Of a DNA stretch of 38,940 nucleotides, positions 1 to 8,398 are shown piece after piece. The stretch is taken from contig DIXT01000015.1 of assembly GCA_002436085.1 (NCBI GenBank), positions 1-38,940 on the forward strand, read 5' to 3'. The notes under the pieces are model-generated. The model saw nothing but the letters and a program-made list of their open reading frames with translations, did not search any database and was not told the DNA's origin. Positions within the stretch are counted from its first letter, which is position 1. The number at the start of each line of letters is the position of its first letter. The stretch is from Anaerolineaceae bacterium UBA6073. GTDB lineage: Bacteria; Chloroflexota; Anaerolineae; Anaerolineales; Anaerolineaceae. A program made the position numbers and the translations under genes.

Positions 1-7
1 AAAAACA

Positions 8-79
8 TGGCGAGGCTGGGATTTGAACCCAGAACCAATGGCTTATGAGTCCACTGCTCCACCGTTGAGCTACCTCGCC
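8..79 (-). tRNA. tRNA-Met (anticodon CAT)
   Basis: The minus strand folds into a full cloverleaf: a 7-bp acceptor stem (GGCGAGG/CCTCGCC) with discriminator A, D arm GCTC/GAGC, anticodon loop CTCATAA giving CAT, and a T arm CTGGG-TTCAAAT-CCCAG. The 3' CCA is not encoded. The anticodon stem has an A-G apposition at its loop end (positions 31/39) and lacks the three G-C pairs of initiator tRNA, so an elongator Met tRNA is most likely; tRNA-Ile2, whose C34 is modified to lysidine, cannot be excluded. A T-run follows on the minus strand at the window edge. Confidence 0.93.
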
Positions 80-151
80 CGGTGCGCGATGATATTACCT
101 GATTCAGCAAAAAATGTCAACATAAAGCAGTCTCTCCCCTGCATAATCCGG

Positions 152-157
152 TATAAT
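152..157 (+). promoter_or_regulatory. -10 element TATAAT upstream of the GTPase gene
   Basis: A perfect TATAAT lies about 40 bp before the chosen GTPase start. No convincing -35 hexamer is seen at 16-18 bp spacing, so only the -10 half is claimed. Confidence 0.4.
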
Positions 158-196
158 GACTGCGTGCTGCCAGTATGGCACAAGAAGGGCTTTTTG

Positions 197-1483
197 ATGC
201 CTGACATTACTGACGTTACGAAGTATTTTCCATCCGCAACGCAGACCCTGATCAACAGGATCTGGAGCGCCGTGCCGGAAAACGAACGCCGCAGCCTTGA
301 AGACACCTTCAAAGGGCTGCCGCTCGACAAGAACCCCTTAAACGCGTTAATCGACCTGGCAGTAATCCAGTTCAAAACAGCATTCGGCAAAGCCCGCAAG
401 GTCGCTATTATTGGCCCTGCCAATGTGGGCAAGTCCACCCTGTTCAATCAATTCATCCGCTCAAAAACTGATAAAGCCGTGGTCGGTCCCATCCCCGGCA
501 CCACGCGTCTGAACCAGGAAGCAGACGCCGGCATGTTCGCGATCATCGACACGCCCGGCGCAGACGCAGTGGGCTACGTTGGTCAGCAGGAGCGCGATTA
601 CGCGATGGCAGCCGCCAGCGAGGCAGACTTCCTTATCCTTATGTTTGACGCGATCCAGGGTGTCAAACAAACCGAGCTGGACCTCTACGAAGAAATTCTG
701 TCGCTCAAGAAACCCTTCCTGATTGTGCTCAACAAGATTGACCTGACCCGCAAAGACCACGATGCGGTTATCCGCAAAGCCGCCGAGAACCTGGGTGTCA
801 AAGCGCAGGAAATTCTGCCAGTCTCCGCCTTGCGCGGCGAGGGCGTGCCCAGCATCATGATGGCGATTGTGGCTTCGGACCCAGGCATGACGGTCTCGTT
901 GGCGCGCGCGATGCCGCAATACCGTCAGAAGCTCGCCTGGCGCAGCATCACCACTGCCGCGTCCCTCTCAGCTGCGATTGCCCTCACCCCGCTGCCGGTT
1001 ATTGACTTCCTCCCGCTCCTGGCAAACCAGGTGGGGATGGTGCTGACCATCGCGCGCATCTACCAATACAAAATCACTCCGGAGCGCGCCAAAGAGCTCA
1101 TCGGCACTTTTGGCCTGGGGTTAATTGGCCGGACGCTGTTCCAACAGCTTTCCAAAGCGGGCGGCGTTCCTGGCTGGCTGCTTTCATCAGCGATTGCCAC
1201 CTCAATGACAGTTGTGATGGGTTATGCGTCAATTCAATGGTTTGACAAGGGCGAGAAGGTCAGTCAGGAAAGACTGAGAGCGATGAGTAAGAAACTAACC
1301 GAGACTACCCTCACCAGGCTCAAGCAAAGCTTTCGGCGCAAACCCTCCAAAAAGAAGATGGAGGAAACGATCAGCACACTGCTCAGCCAGGAACAGACAG
1401 CCTTCAGCCAGACTCCAGCAGCACTCAGCCCCGCCCTGGGGGACCAGAAGCTGCCGCCGGACAGAAGCGAAGAGCTCTCCTGA
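197..1483 (+). CDS. Era-like GTPase with DUF697-like C-terminal domain
   Basis: This 428-residue protein carries a complete TRAFAC-class GTPase domain: P-loop GPANVGKS at about 73-80, GTT switch I at 101-103, DTPG at 118-121, NKID at 179-182 and SAL at 210-212. The second half has hydrophobic stretches around residues 250-270 and 330-380 resembling the DUF697 membrane-associated domain found with Era/YcjX-like GTPases, followed by a charged, Ser/Gln-rich tail. The frame stays open upstream into the tRNA, but ATG at 197 is preferred because AAGAAGGG lies about 9 bases upstream and the GTPase homology begins after it. GTP binding is well supported; the cellular role is unknown, perhaps in envelope or ribosome homeostasis. 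Confidence 0.85.
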   Translation: MPDITDVTKYFPSATQTLINRIWSAVPENERRSLEDTFKGLPLDKNPLNALIDLAVIQFKTAFGKARKVAIIGPANVGKSTLFNQFIRSKTDKAVVGPIPGTTRLNQEADAGMFAIIDTPGADAVGYVGQQERDYAMAAASEADFLILMFDAIQGVKQTELDLYEEILSLKKPFLIVLNKIDLTRKDHDAVIRKAAENLGVKAQEILPVSALRGEGVPSIMMAIVASDPGMTVSLARAMPQYRQKLAWRSITTAASLSAAIALTPLPVIDFLPLLANQVGMVLTIARIYQYKITPERAKELIGTFGLGLIGRTLFQQLSKAGGVPGWLLSSAIATSMTVVMGYASIQWFDKGEKVSQERLRAMSKKLTETTLTRLKQSFRRKPSKKKMEETISTLLSQEQTAFSQTPAALSPALGDQKLPPDRSEELS

Positions 1484-1513
1484 TAAAGCTCAAATCTGCG
1501 TTTCACCAATAGC

Positions 1514-1555
1514 AAAAAAACACGCTCCCCTAGCCTGGGGAGCGTTTCGTTCTGT
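1514..1555. terminator. Bidirectional intrinsic terminator
   Basis: A 9-bp perfect stem, ACGCTCCCC (1522-1530) and GGGGAGCGT (1537-1545), has a 6-nt loop. It is flanked by seven A on the left and a T-rich stretch on the right. It sits between two convergent genes, so it can serve both strands; the U-run is better for the minus-strand synthase gene. Confidence 0.85.
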
Positions 1556-1568
1556 CAAGAATTGCAGC

Positions 1569-2747
1569 CTAAATGAGCCCGACTTCTTTCCCGACTTTGG
1601 CAAAGACGTCCAGCACGCGTTCAAGCTGGTCCAGGGTATGGGTCGCCATGTAGCTCGTGCGCAGCAGCTGCCTTCCTGGCGCTGTAGCGGGGCTGATAAC
1701 CGGATTGACAAACACGCCGTTATCAAACAACAGCCGCCAGGTCCGGAAAGTCAATTCATCGTCTCCGATAATGATTGGGATGACCGGCGTGCAGGAATGT
1801 CCGGTATCGAAGCCAAGCTGACGGAAGCCTTCCCGCATAAACTCGCCGTTATGGATGACGTTCTCGACCCGCTCGGGTTCTTCCCGCATAACTTGCAGGG
1901 CAGCCAGGACGGTGGCGGTGTTCGCCGGCGGAATGCTGGCGCTGAAAATGAGACTGCGCGCGTTGTGTTTGATGTAATCGACCACAGGGAACTTACCCGC
2001 GATAAATCCACCGATAGAAGCCATTGACTTGCTGAAAGTGGACATAATCAGATCGGTTTTATCGGTCAGGCCAAATTGCGCGGCCGTTCCGTGCCCGCCG
2101 CCCAAAACGCCAAAGGCATGCGCGTCGTCTACCATCAGGCGTACGCCGTAGCGTTCGCACAAGGGGATAATCTCCGGCAGCGGGGCAATGTCGCCTTCCA
2201 TGCTGAATAAGCCGTCAACCACCAGCAATTTGCCGTTGTCTTCCGGCAAGCTTTTTAACACGCGCTCAAGATGATCCATGTCGTTATGACGGAAGCGTTC
2301 TATCTTGCCGCCGCTCAAAAAAGCGCCGTCAACGATGCTGGCATGGTCTTCCTTGTCGAGGATGACAATGTCGCCCTTGCCGACCAACGCGCTGATGGTG
2401 CCAAGGTTCACTTGCATACCCGTGGAGAATACCAGGGCGGCTTCCTTGCCCACCCATTCCGCGAGTTCCCGCTCCAGGTCCTCAATTATGGTCATGTTTC
2501 CGTTCAGGAAGCGCGAACCGGTGCAGCTGGTGCCGTATTCAGCGATAGCGTCCATGGCTGCCTTGCGCACTTTTGGATGGGTGGTCAGACCCAGGTAGTT
2601 GTTGGAGCCGCACATGATAATCCGGCGCCCTTCGAACAGCACTTCGGTGCCTTCGTTTTTATCCAGGGGAATAAAATACGGATAGGTGCCATTTTCTCTG
2701 TATTGGCTCACAACTGTAAAATTCATGCACTTCGTAAAGATATCCAT
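1569..2747 (-). CDS. PLP-dependent alpha-oxoamine synthase, resembling serine palmitoyltransferase / KBL / BioF
   Basis: This 392-residue fold-type I PLP enzyme condenses an amino acid with an acyl-CoA or acyl-ACP with loss of CO2. Visible marks are GSNNYLGLTTHP near residue 48, GTSCTGSRFLNG at 72-83, DHAS at 134-137 (the His stacks on PLP), VDDAH at 206-210, and the Schiff-base lysine K240 in STFSKSMASIGGF. The N-terminus and the RSLIFSA...PP stretch recall bacterial serine palmitoyltransferases more than BioF or Kbl. ATG at 2747 is chosen over the TTG five codons upstream because the family usually begins MDxFxKC. It is monocistronic and ends at a strong terminator. Substrate assignment is inference; glycine C-acetyltransferase or 8-amino-7-oxononanoate synthase remain possible. 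Confidence 0.82.
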   Translation of the reverse strand: MDIFTKCMNFTVVSQYRENGTYPYFIPLDKNEGTEVLFEGRRIIMCGSNNYLGLTTHPKVRKAAMDAIAEYGTSCTGSRFLNGNMTIIEDLERELAEWVGKEAALVFSTGMQVNLGTISALVGKGDIVILDKEDHASIVDGAFLSGGKIERFRHNDMDHLERVLKSLPEDNGKLLVVDGLFSMEGDIAPLPEIIPLCERYGVRLMVDDAHAFGVLGGGHGTAAQFGLTDKTDLIMSTFSKSMASIGGFIAGKFPVVDYIKHNARSLIFSASIPPANTATVLAALQVMREEPERVENVIHNGEFMREGFRQLGFDTGHSCTPVIPIIIGDDELTFRTWRLLFDNGVFVNPVISPATAPGRQLLRTSYMATHTLDQLERVLDVFAKVGKEVGLI

Positions 2748-2804
2748 TTCACACACTTTCAATTAGGATGATGCCTTGTTATAGACTACCGCGATTATAA
2801 CCCA

Positions 2805-2836
2805 TCCCGCAAAAACGCAATCCCGCAAAAACGCAA
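2805..2836. repeat. Tandem duplication of a 16-bp unit
   Basis: The unit TCCCGCAAAAACGCAA occurs twice, perfectly and back to back (2805-2820 and 2821-2836), in the divergent spacer between the synthase and lipoprotein genes. It could be a slippage product or a paired protein-binding site. Confidence 0.8.
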
Positions 2837-2858
2837 AAAGCCTATTCGGCAACCATGC

Positions 2859-2864
2859 TATACT
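2859..2864 (+). promoter_or_regulatory. -10 element TATACT for the lipoprotein gene
   Basis: TATACT lies about 50 bp upstream of the lipoprotein start in the divergent spacer. No good -35 was found, so this is a partial promoter call. Confidence 0.4.
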
Positions 2865-2915
2865 TAATTTCTGAAATCCGCTACTTATAGGTCAGGTTTA
2901 CACAAAGGAATTACC

Positions 2916-3746
2916 ATGAAAAAGACCTTACTGATAATTGCCGCGCTGCTGCTCTTAAGCGCCTGCAACGTTCCGAACACAACCGAACCTACCCAAGACC
3001 TCATCGGCACGGCTGTTGCTGTGGCGCTGACAAACGCGCCAACCAACACGCCTGTGCCGCCCACAGCCGCCCCGCCCACCGCGCAGCCCGTCCCTCCAAC
3101 AGAGACCGCCACAAGCATCCCAAGCGCGACGGCCACCGAAGCCCCGACCACCACGCCCACGCTCAGCCCGGAAGACCCGGCGCTGCAGTACGGCAGCCCG
3201 GATAAGGTGGAGGATTTCTCCAGCGTGACCGGCGCGTGGAATTACGAGGATGACTGGTCGACCTGGAACGTCAACGACGGTTATCTGAATATCTATTCCA
3301 AAGGGACGCCCTACTGGCACAGCTGGTACACCACCGGGACGCCGATCCAAAACTTTTATTTGGAAGCTGAACTGAACATGCCCAACTGTACCGGAAAGGA
3401 CCGCATCGGCCTGGCTTTCCGCCTGACCGAAGGCAGCCGCTTCTACTTCATGGGCCTCACTTGCGACGGCACCTGGGGTTTCAACCGCTACACGGCTTCC
3501 AACGCGTCTGAAACAATTCTCGCGTACCAGTCTTCCGACAAAATCCGCCCCGCGAATGAGACCAACCGCATCGGCGTGCTTGCCAATGGCAACAGCTTCG
3601 CTTTCTACATTAACGGCGCGCTGGTTGGGTCCGTTACAGACGATACCTACCCCGCAGCCGGCACCACAGGCTTTGTCAGCATGTCCGCGGGCACGGTCAA
3701 CTTCAAGACCAGCGTGGACGTGCTGCGCTACTGGCTGCTGCCCTGA
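2916..3746 (+). CDS. Lipoprotein with Thr/Pro linker and concanavalin-like C-terminal domain
   Basis: The 276-residue protein starts with a type II signal peptide (MKK, hydrophobic core, lipobox LLSAC) with the lipidated Cys at residue 17. A low-complexity linker of Thr, Pro and Ala covers about residues 40-88, as in many Anaerolineae surface proteins. The C-terminal part (about 95-276) is rich in Trp, Tyr, Asn and beta-prone segments and looks like a LamG/3-keto-disaccharide-hydrolase type jelly roll that may bind carbohydrate. AAAGGA lies 8 bases before the ATG. Extracytoplasmic location is well supported; ligand binding is inferred and no catalytic residues are claimed. Confidence 0.82.
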   Translation: MKKTLLIIAALLLLSACNVPNTTEPTQDLIGTAVAVALTNAPTNTPVPPTAAPPTAQPVPPTETATSIPSATATEAPTTTPTLSPEDPALQYGSPDKVEDFSSVTGAWNYEDDWSTWNVNDGYLNIYSKGTPYWHSWYTTGTPIQNFYLEAELNMPNCTGKDRIGLAFRLTEGSRFYFMGLTCDGTWGFNRYTASNASETILAYQSSDKIRPANETNRIGVLANGNSFAFYINGALVGSVTDDTYPAAGTTGFVSMSAGTVNFKTSVDVLRYWLLP

Positions 3747-3829
3747 TTTTACAGGTGCGTTATTACGAAAATCGCATTACCAGGTTAAGTTCCGCCTTTG
3801 TTTTGATCATATTTTGATGGGGTTGTGAC

Positions 3830-4576
3830 ATGACAATTAACGACTATATGAAAAACGCGCAGCTGGACGGCGATACTTTTCTGCTGGAGGGCGGCCGCGT
3901 CGGCGTGGTCCTCTTCCACGGTCTGACCGCTACAACCGCGGAGGTGCGCCTGTTGGGTGAGCACTTGCACGGCCTGGGCTATACCGTCTCGGCGCCGCTT
4001 CTGCCGGGCCACGGCACACACCCCGACGAGCTGAATCGCGTCAAATGGTTGGAATGGTACGAAACTGCTGAAGCAGCCTTTTTGGAAATGCGCCAGCGCA
4101 GCGACAAGGTCTTTATCGGCGGGGAATCCATGGGAACGCTGCTGGCGCTCCTGATTGCCAGCCGCTACGAGCAGGTCTCGGGTGTCATCCTGGCGGCGCC
4201 AGTGCTCATCATCCGCAAGCTGAAAGCCGCCTATCTGCTGCAGTACTTCGTCCGGCATATGGATAAAAACCAGACTGAAGACTTTTTGCCCTGGAAGGGC
4301 TATAACGTCTATCCGGTCAAGAGCCTTGTCCAGTTGGGAAAGCTGCAGAAGGTGGTTAAGAAAGAACTGCCGGCGGTAACCCAGCCGCTGCTGGTATTCG
4401 CGGGCGGGCTGGATAGAAGCGTTCCGCCTGAAAGCGGCGAGATGATCATCGCGCGGGTAAGTTCCACGGACAAGCAGCTGGTGTGCATGGAGGAATCCCC
4501 GCATGTGATGCTGCTGGCTAAGGAACGCGAGAGCATCTTTGAACAAAGCGCCGCTTTCATCCGCGAGCGCTGTTAA
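3830..4576 (+). CDS. Alpha/beta-hydrolase, carboxylesterase / monoacylglycerol lipase type
   Basis: This 248-residue cytoplasmic protein has the canonical alpha/beta-hydrolase plan of the Est30-like carboxylesterases. The oxyanion-hole HG is at residues 30-31, the nucleophile elbow is GGESMG with S100, the acid is probably D195 (GGLDRSVP) and the base H225 (ESPHVMLL). The cap between strands 6 and 7 (about 130-180) is short and helical. It follows the lipoprotein gene by 83 bp on the same strand and could be cotranscribed with it. The natural ester substrate is unknown. Confidence 0.85.
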   Translation: MTINDYMKNAQLDGDTFLLEGGRVGVVLFHGLTATTAEVRLLGEHLHGLGYTVSAPLLPGHGTHPDELNRVKWLEWYETAEAAFLEMRQRSDKVFIGGESMGTLLALLIASRYEQVSGVILAAPVLIIRKLKAAYLLQYFVRHMDKNQTEDFLPWKGYNVYPVKSLVQLGKLQKVVKKELPAVTQPLLVFAGGLDRSVPPESGEMIIARVSSTDKQLVCMEESPHVMLLAKERESIFEQSAAFIRERC

Positions 4577-4672
4577 AAGGCTCTCAAGGCGCGGCTTTTC
4601 CTGCGCAGAAGCCGCCTGAACCAGCCAAAACCACATATTTCCATCACCGATTGCCATTTTTTGCAGAGTCAA

Positions 4673-4701
4673 TTGACGCTCTCCGCGCGCGCGTGTATAC
4701 T
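4673..4701 (+). promoter_or_regulatory. Sigma70-type promoter of the ABC exporter operon
   Basis: TTGACG at 4673-4678 and TATACT at 4696-4701 are separated by exactly 17 bp. Transcription would begin near 4708, giving a leader of about 50 nt before the first ABC gene. Confidence 0.75.
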
Positions 4702-4756
4702 GGATTTTTGTCTGTATTTCAAGATCATTGTCGATTGCAGTGCGTGGACTATTTAA

Positions 4757-6583
4757 ATGAAGAAACATTATTCTGAATACCCGCCTCTTGACCCGAATAC
4801 GGTCGTGGCCAGCAAAAACGGATTGACAGCTCTGTGGCGCTTGATGAGCGGTTATCACGGGCATTATCTGCTCTCCGCCTTGATGCTGGCAATCTCCGCC
4901 ACAGCCCGAGCGGGTATATACCTCTTCCTGGGCTGGTTTGTGGATCACATCCTCAAGGAAAGCCGTTTCGGGAGCGAGCTGCTCCTCTCCGCGGCCGGCT
5001 TTGTGGGCCTTATCCTCGTGCAAGCCACTTCCAGCTTTCTCAGCAACCAACTGGCTGCCCAGACCGCTGAAAGCAGCACCCGCCGCCTGCGCGACATGCT
5101 TTTTGATCATATCCAGCGGCTGTCTTTCGCCTATCACGCGGAAGTAAAAACCGGCGATTTGCTCGAGCGCGCTTCCTCGGACGTGGATACCCTGCGCCGT
5201 TTTATCAGCGACCAGGCAGTCGGCGTGGCGCGCATTATCACCATTTTTATTATCAACTTTACCGCCATCATGCAGCTGAACACCCAGCTTGCCCTGGTTT
5301 CAATCATCATTGTTCCGGTCATCCTGGTGGTCTCCATCCTGTTTTTCCGCAAGCTTTCCAAAGCCTATGAAGCCTACCAGGAGCAGGAAGCGGTCATTTC
5401 AACCAATCTGCAGGAAAATCTGAGCGGCGTGCGGGTCGTTAAGGCTTTCGCGCGCCAGACCTTCGAAATTGATAAGTTCGAAAAGAACAACTACGAAAAA
5501 TACAAACGCGGCCGAAAGCTAAACTTGATGCACTCGCTGTTCTGGCCGATCTCAGATACTTTCTGCGCGGCGCAGTTGGTGGGCAGCAATATCCTGGCGG
5601 CTTTCATGGCGATCGACGGCGTCATCACGCTCGGAAACTACATATCCTTCACCGGTCTGCTTGGCTGGCTCATCTGGCCTATCCGCAACCTCGGCCGGCT
5701 GATCGTGGACACCTCGCGCGCGCTCGTTTCGCTCAAACGCGTGACCGAAGTGCTGCGCGTCGCCCAGGAGCCGCTGCTCGAGGGTTCCTACATTCCCGCG
5801 CAGGGCGTGCAAGGCAGTATTAGTTTCGACCACGTCAGTTTCGCCTACGAAAAAGACCGCCCGGTGCTGGAGGACATCTCGTTTGAGTGCCAGGCGGGGC
5901 AAGTCGTGGCGCTGCTTGGCTCCACCGGTTCGGGCAAGACCTCTCTGGTCAACCTGCTGCCGCGTTTTTACGACGTTACAGCAGGCAAAATCCTCCTGGA
6001 CGGCGTGGACCTGCGCGAATACCCGCGGCACTACCTGCGCTCGCAGATTGGCATTGTCGAACAGGAACCTTTCCTGTTTTCCTGCTCCATCCGCGACAAC
6101 ATCACCTACGGCATGACCAGAGAAGTAAGCCAGGAAGAAGTTGAGGAAGCTGCCCGCGAAGCAGCTATCCATGATGTCATCATGGAATTCGCCAACGGCT
6201 ACGACACCCTGGTGGGCGAACGCGGTGTAACGCTCTCCGGCGGTCAGAAGCAGCGCGTGGCAATCGCGCGCACGCTGCTGATCAACCCGCGCATTCTGAT
6301 CCTGGATGACTCGACCTCATCCGTGGACATGGAAACAGAAGTTGAAATTCGTCAGGCGCTCCAGACGCTGATGGAGAACCGCACAACCTTTATCATCGCG
6401 CACCGCATTCAGAGCATTATGAGCGCGGACCTGATCCTGGTTTTTGACCAGGGCAAAATCGTGCAGTCCGGCACACATGACAGGCTCATCCAGCAGACGG
6501 GCATCTACCGCAGTATTTATGAAATTCAGACGCGCATCGACAGCGCGCTGCAAGAGGAAATTGACCGTGTCCACGTATTATGA
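4757..6583 (+). CDS. ABC exporter half-transporter, subunit with non-canonical Walker B (heterodimer partner A)
   Basis: The 608-residue protein has an N-terminal type IV exporter membrane domain (six predicted helices, about residues 25-340) and a C-terminal ATPase domain. Walker A GSTGSGKT is at 388-395 and the signature LSGGQ at 493-497. Walker B is LILDDSTSSVD, with Asp at 518 where the catalytic Glu is expected. That substitution is typical of one half of asymmetric exporters such as TM287/288, BmrCD or LmrCD. The stop overlaps the start of the next ABC gene by 17 bp. No clear Shine-Dalgarno precedes the ATG. Exported substrate (drug, lipid or peptide) cannot be told from the sequence. 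Confidence 0.9.
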   Translation: MKKHYSEYPPLDPNTVVASKNGLTALWRLMSGYHGHYLLSALMLAISATARAGIYLFLGWFVDHILKESRFGSELLLSAAGFVGLILVQATSSFLSNQLAAQTAESSTRRLRDMLFDHIQRLSFAYHAEVKTGDLLERASSDVDTLRRFISDQAVGVARIITIFIINFTAIMQLNTQLALVSIIIVPVILVVSILFFRKLSKAYEAYQEQEAVISTNLQENLSGVRVVKAFARQTFEIDKFEKNNYEKYKRGRKLNLMHSLFWPISDTFCAAQLVGSNILAAFMAIDGVITLGNYISFTGLLGWLIWPIRNLGRLIVDTSRALVSLKRVTEVLRVAQEPLLEGSYIPAQGVQGSISFDHVSFAYEKDRPVLEDISFECQAGQVVALLGSTGSGKTSLVNLLPRFYDVTAGKILLDGVDLREYPRHYLRSQIGIVEQEPFLFSCSIRDNITYGMTREVSQEEVEEAAREAAIHDVIMEFANGYDTLVGERGVTLSGGQKQRVAIARTLLINPRILILDDSTSSVDMETEVEIRQALQTLMENRTTFIIAHRIQSIMSADLILVFDQGKIVQSGTHDRLIQQTGIYRSIYEIQTRIDSALQEEIDRVHVL

Positions 6584-8396
6584 TGAAAACGAACTGGACG
6601 ACAACGTTCCAATAAAATCCAATGTGCTGAAGCGCTTGTTTAGCACTCTGCGCCCGCATTGGAAAGCCCTGCTTGGCGGGGTTATCGCCATTGTGGTCGT
6701 CTCGCTGTTGGATGCTTATTTTACGATTCTCAGTAAACGCATTATTGATGAAGGCATCATACTTCAGAACAAAGCCGCCATTCTGCGCTTGTTCACCATC
6801 TACGGGGCGATTGTGCTGGTACAGGCGGTAAGCGTATTCTTCTTTGTATACTTGGTCGGGCTGCAGGGCGAAGGCGTGCGCTACGACCTGCGCAAAAATC
6901 TTTTTAATCACCTGCAGGATCTCTCGCTGTCTTACTTCAGCAAGACGCCGCTCGGATGGATTATGTCGCGCGTCACCTCTGACACAGAAAAGATGGCGGA
7001 ACTGCTCACCTGGGGCGTCATCGATACCGCCTACGCGGCGGTGAGCATTGTCGTTTCAGCAATTTTTATGTTAACCATCAACTGGCAGTTGGCCATTATT
7101 GTGCTGCTCTCCTTGCCGGTGATGATTTACGCGGCATTGAAGTTCCGCCTGCGCATCTACCACCACTACCGCCTGTCGCGCAAAGCTAACTCGAGAATGA
7201 CCGCCAGCCTGAACGAGAACATTACCGGCGTGCGCGTGGTAAAAGCCCTGCGCCGCGAGGACCGCAACCTGAATGATTTCAAGGTGCTCTCGTCCGCCAT
7301 GTACAGGTCCAGTTACCGCGCGGCATACCTATCGGCGCTTTTCCAGCCGACCATCCAGATGATCAGCGCGGTTTCGCTGGGCTTGATCCTGTGGCGCGGC
7401 GGCATCAAAGTGGAACTCGGCGCCATCACGATCGGCGGCCTGCAAGCCTTCGTTTCCTATATTATGATGATCCTCTGGCCTATACAGGACTTGGCGCGCG
7501 TGTATGCCGACATGCAGAACGCAGTGGCTTCGTCGGAGCGCGTATTCTCGCTGATAGACACCCAGCCCGGCATCAACAACCGGCCGGATGCCGCGTCAGT
7601 CCCCTCTCTGGCAGGAGATATTGCTTTCGAGGATGTGTCCTTCCGCTACGAGGAGGACGAGCCGGTTATCCGCAACCTCAGCTTCCAAATCCCGTACGGC
7701 CAGTCGGTCGCCCTGGTTGGACCGACCGGCGGCGGGAAAACGACCATCGTCAACCTGCTCTGCCGCTTTTACGAGCCGACGGAAGGCGTCATCCGGATTG
7801 CCGGCAAGGATTACATGGACTTGACCCTGCAGACGATTCAGTCCCGCATCGGCGTAGTTCTGCAAACCCCGCACCTCTTTTCCGGCAGCATCCGCGAGAA
7901 TATTCGCTACGGAAAATTGGATGCGACGGATCAAGAGATTGAAGACGCGGCAAAATTGGCCGGCGCGCACAACTTTATCACCCATTTTGAGCACGGCTAT
8001 GACCAGAACGTAGGCGAAGGCGGCAATTTGCTCTCGGTCGGGCAAAAGCAGCTCATCAGCATCGCGCGCGCGATCCTGTCAAATCCAGACATCTTTGTGA
8101 TGGACGAAGCCACCAGCTCCGTGGACACGCTGACCGAAGCCCTTATCCAGAACGGCATGGAAAAATTGATGACCGGGCGCACCAGCTTCATCATCGCGCA
8201 CCGCCTGTCCACCATTAAGAACGCGGATAAGATCCTCGTTATTCGGGATGGGCAAATCGCGGAAAGCGGCAACCACAATGAGCTGATGCTCCTGAAAGGG
8301 CATTACTACCGGCTGTACACCCAGCAGTTCCGGCATGAGCTTGAGTCCAAACTCGACCCGTACAGCGACGCTCCAGCCGCCTCGGAAACGATCTGA
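6567..8396 (+). CDS. ABC exporter half-transporter, catalytically competent Walker B subunit (heterodimer partner B)
   Basis: The 609-residue partner starts at a GTG preceded by AGAGGAAA; the open frame extends upstream inside the previous gene, but only this start has a good ribosome site. The membrane domain spans about residues 25-325. Walker A is GPTGGGKT at 385-392. Walker B is VMDEATSSVD with catalytic E514. The signature motif is degenerate, LSVGQ at 489-493 instead of LSGGQ, mirroring TM288-like subunits. Paired with the upstream subunit, one nucleotide site is intact (this Walker A/B with the partner's LSGGQ) and the other is degenerate. The 17-bp overlap implies translational coupling and stoichiometric assembly. 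Confidence 0.9.
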   Translation: MSTYYDENELDDNVPIKSNVLKRLFSTLRPHWKALLGGVIAIVVVSLLDAYFTILSKRIIDEGIILQNKAAILRLFTIYGAIVLVQAVSVFFFVYLVGLQGEGVRYDLRKNLFNHLQDLSLSYFSKTPLGWIMSRVTSDTEKMAELLTWGVIDTAYAAVSIVVSAIFMLTINWQLAIIVLLSLPVMIYAALKFRLRIYHHYRLSRKANSRMTASLNENITGVRVVKALRREDRNLNDFKVLSSAMYRSSYRAAYLSALFQPTIQMISAVSLGLILWRGGIKVELGAITIGGLQAFVSYIMMILWPIQDLARVYADMQNAVASSERVFSLIDTQPGINNRPDAASVPSLAGDIAFEDVSFRYEEDEPVIRNLSFQIPYGQSVALVGPTGGGKTTIVNLLCRFYEPTEGVIRIAGKDYMDLTLQTIQSRIGVVLQTPHLFSGSIRENIRYGKLDATDQEIEDAAKLAGAHNFITHFEHGYDQNVGEGGNLLSVGQKQLISIARAILSNPDIFVMDEATSSVDTLTEALIQNGMEKLMTGRTSFIIAHRLSTIKNADKILVIRDGQIAESGNHNELMLLKGHYYRLYTQQFRHELESKLDPYSDAPAASETI

Positions 8397-8398
8397 GC

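Noticed and set aside
23..196. N-terminal extension of the GTPase reading through the tRNA gene
   Set aside because: The first part is the antisense of tRNA-Met and includes the -10 box. The ATG at 197 has a ribosome site and fits the family.
3785..5137. A 450-codon open frame on the minus strand
   Set aside because: It runs opposite the hydrolase and ABC genes, which have clear motifs. Its Gln/His/Ala-rich translation is typical of an antisense frame in GC-rich DNA and no domain is recognisable.
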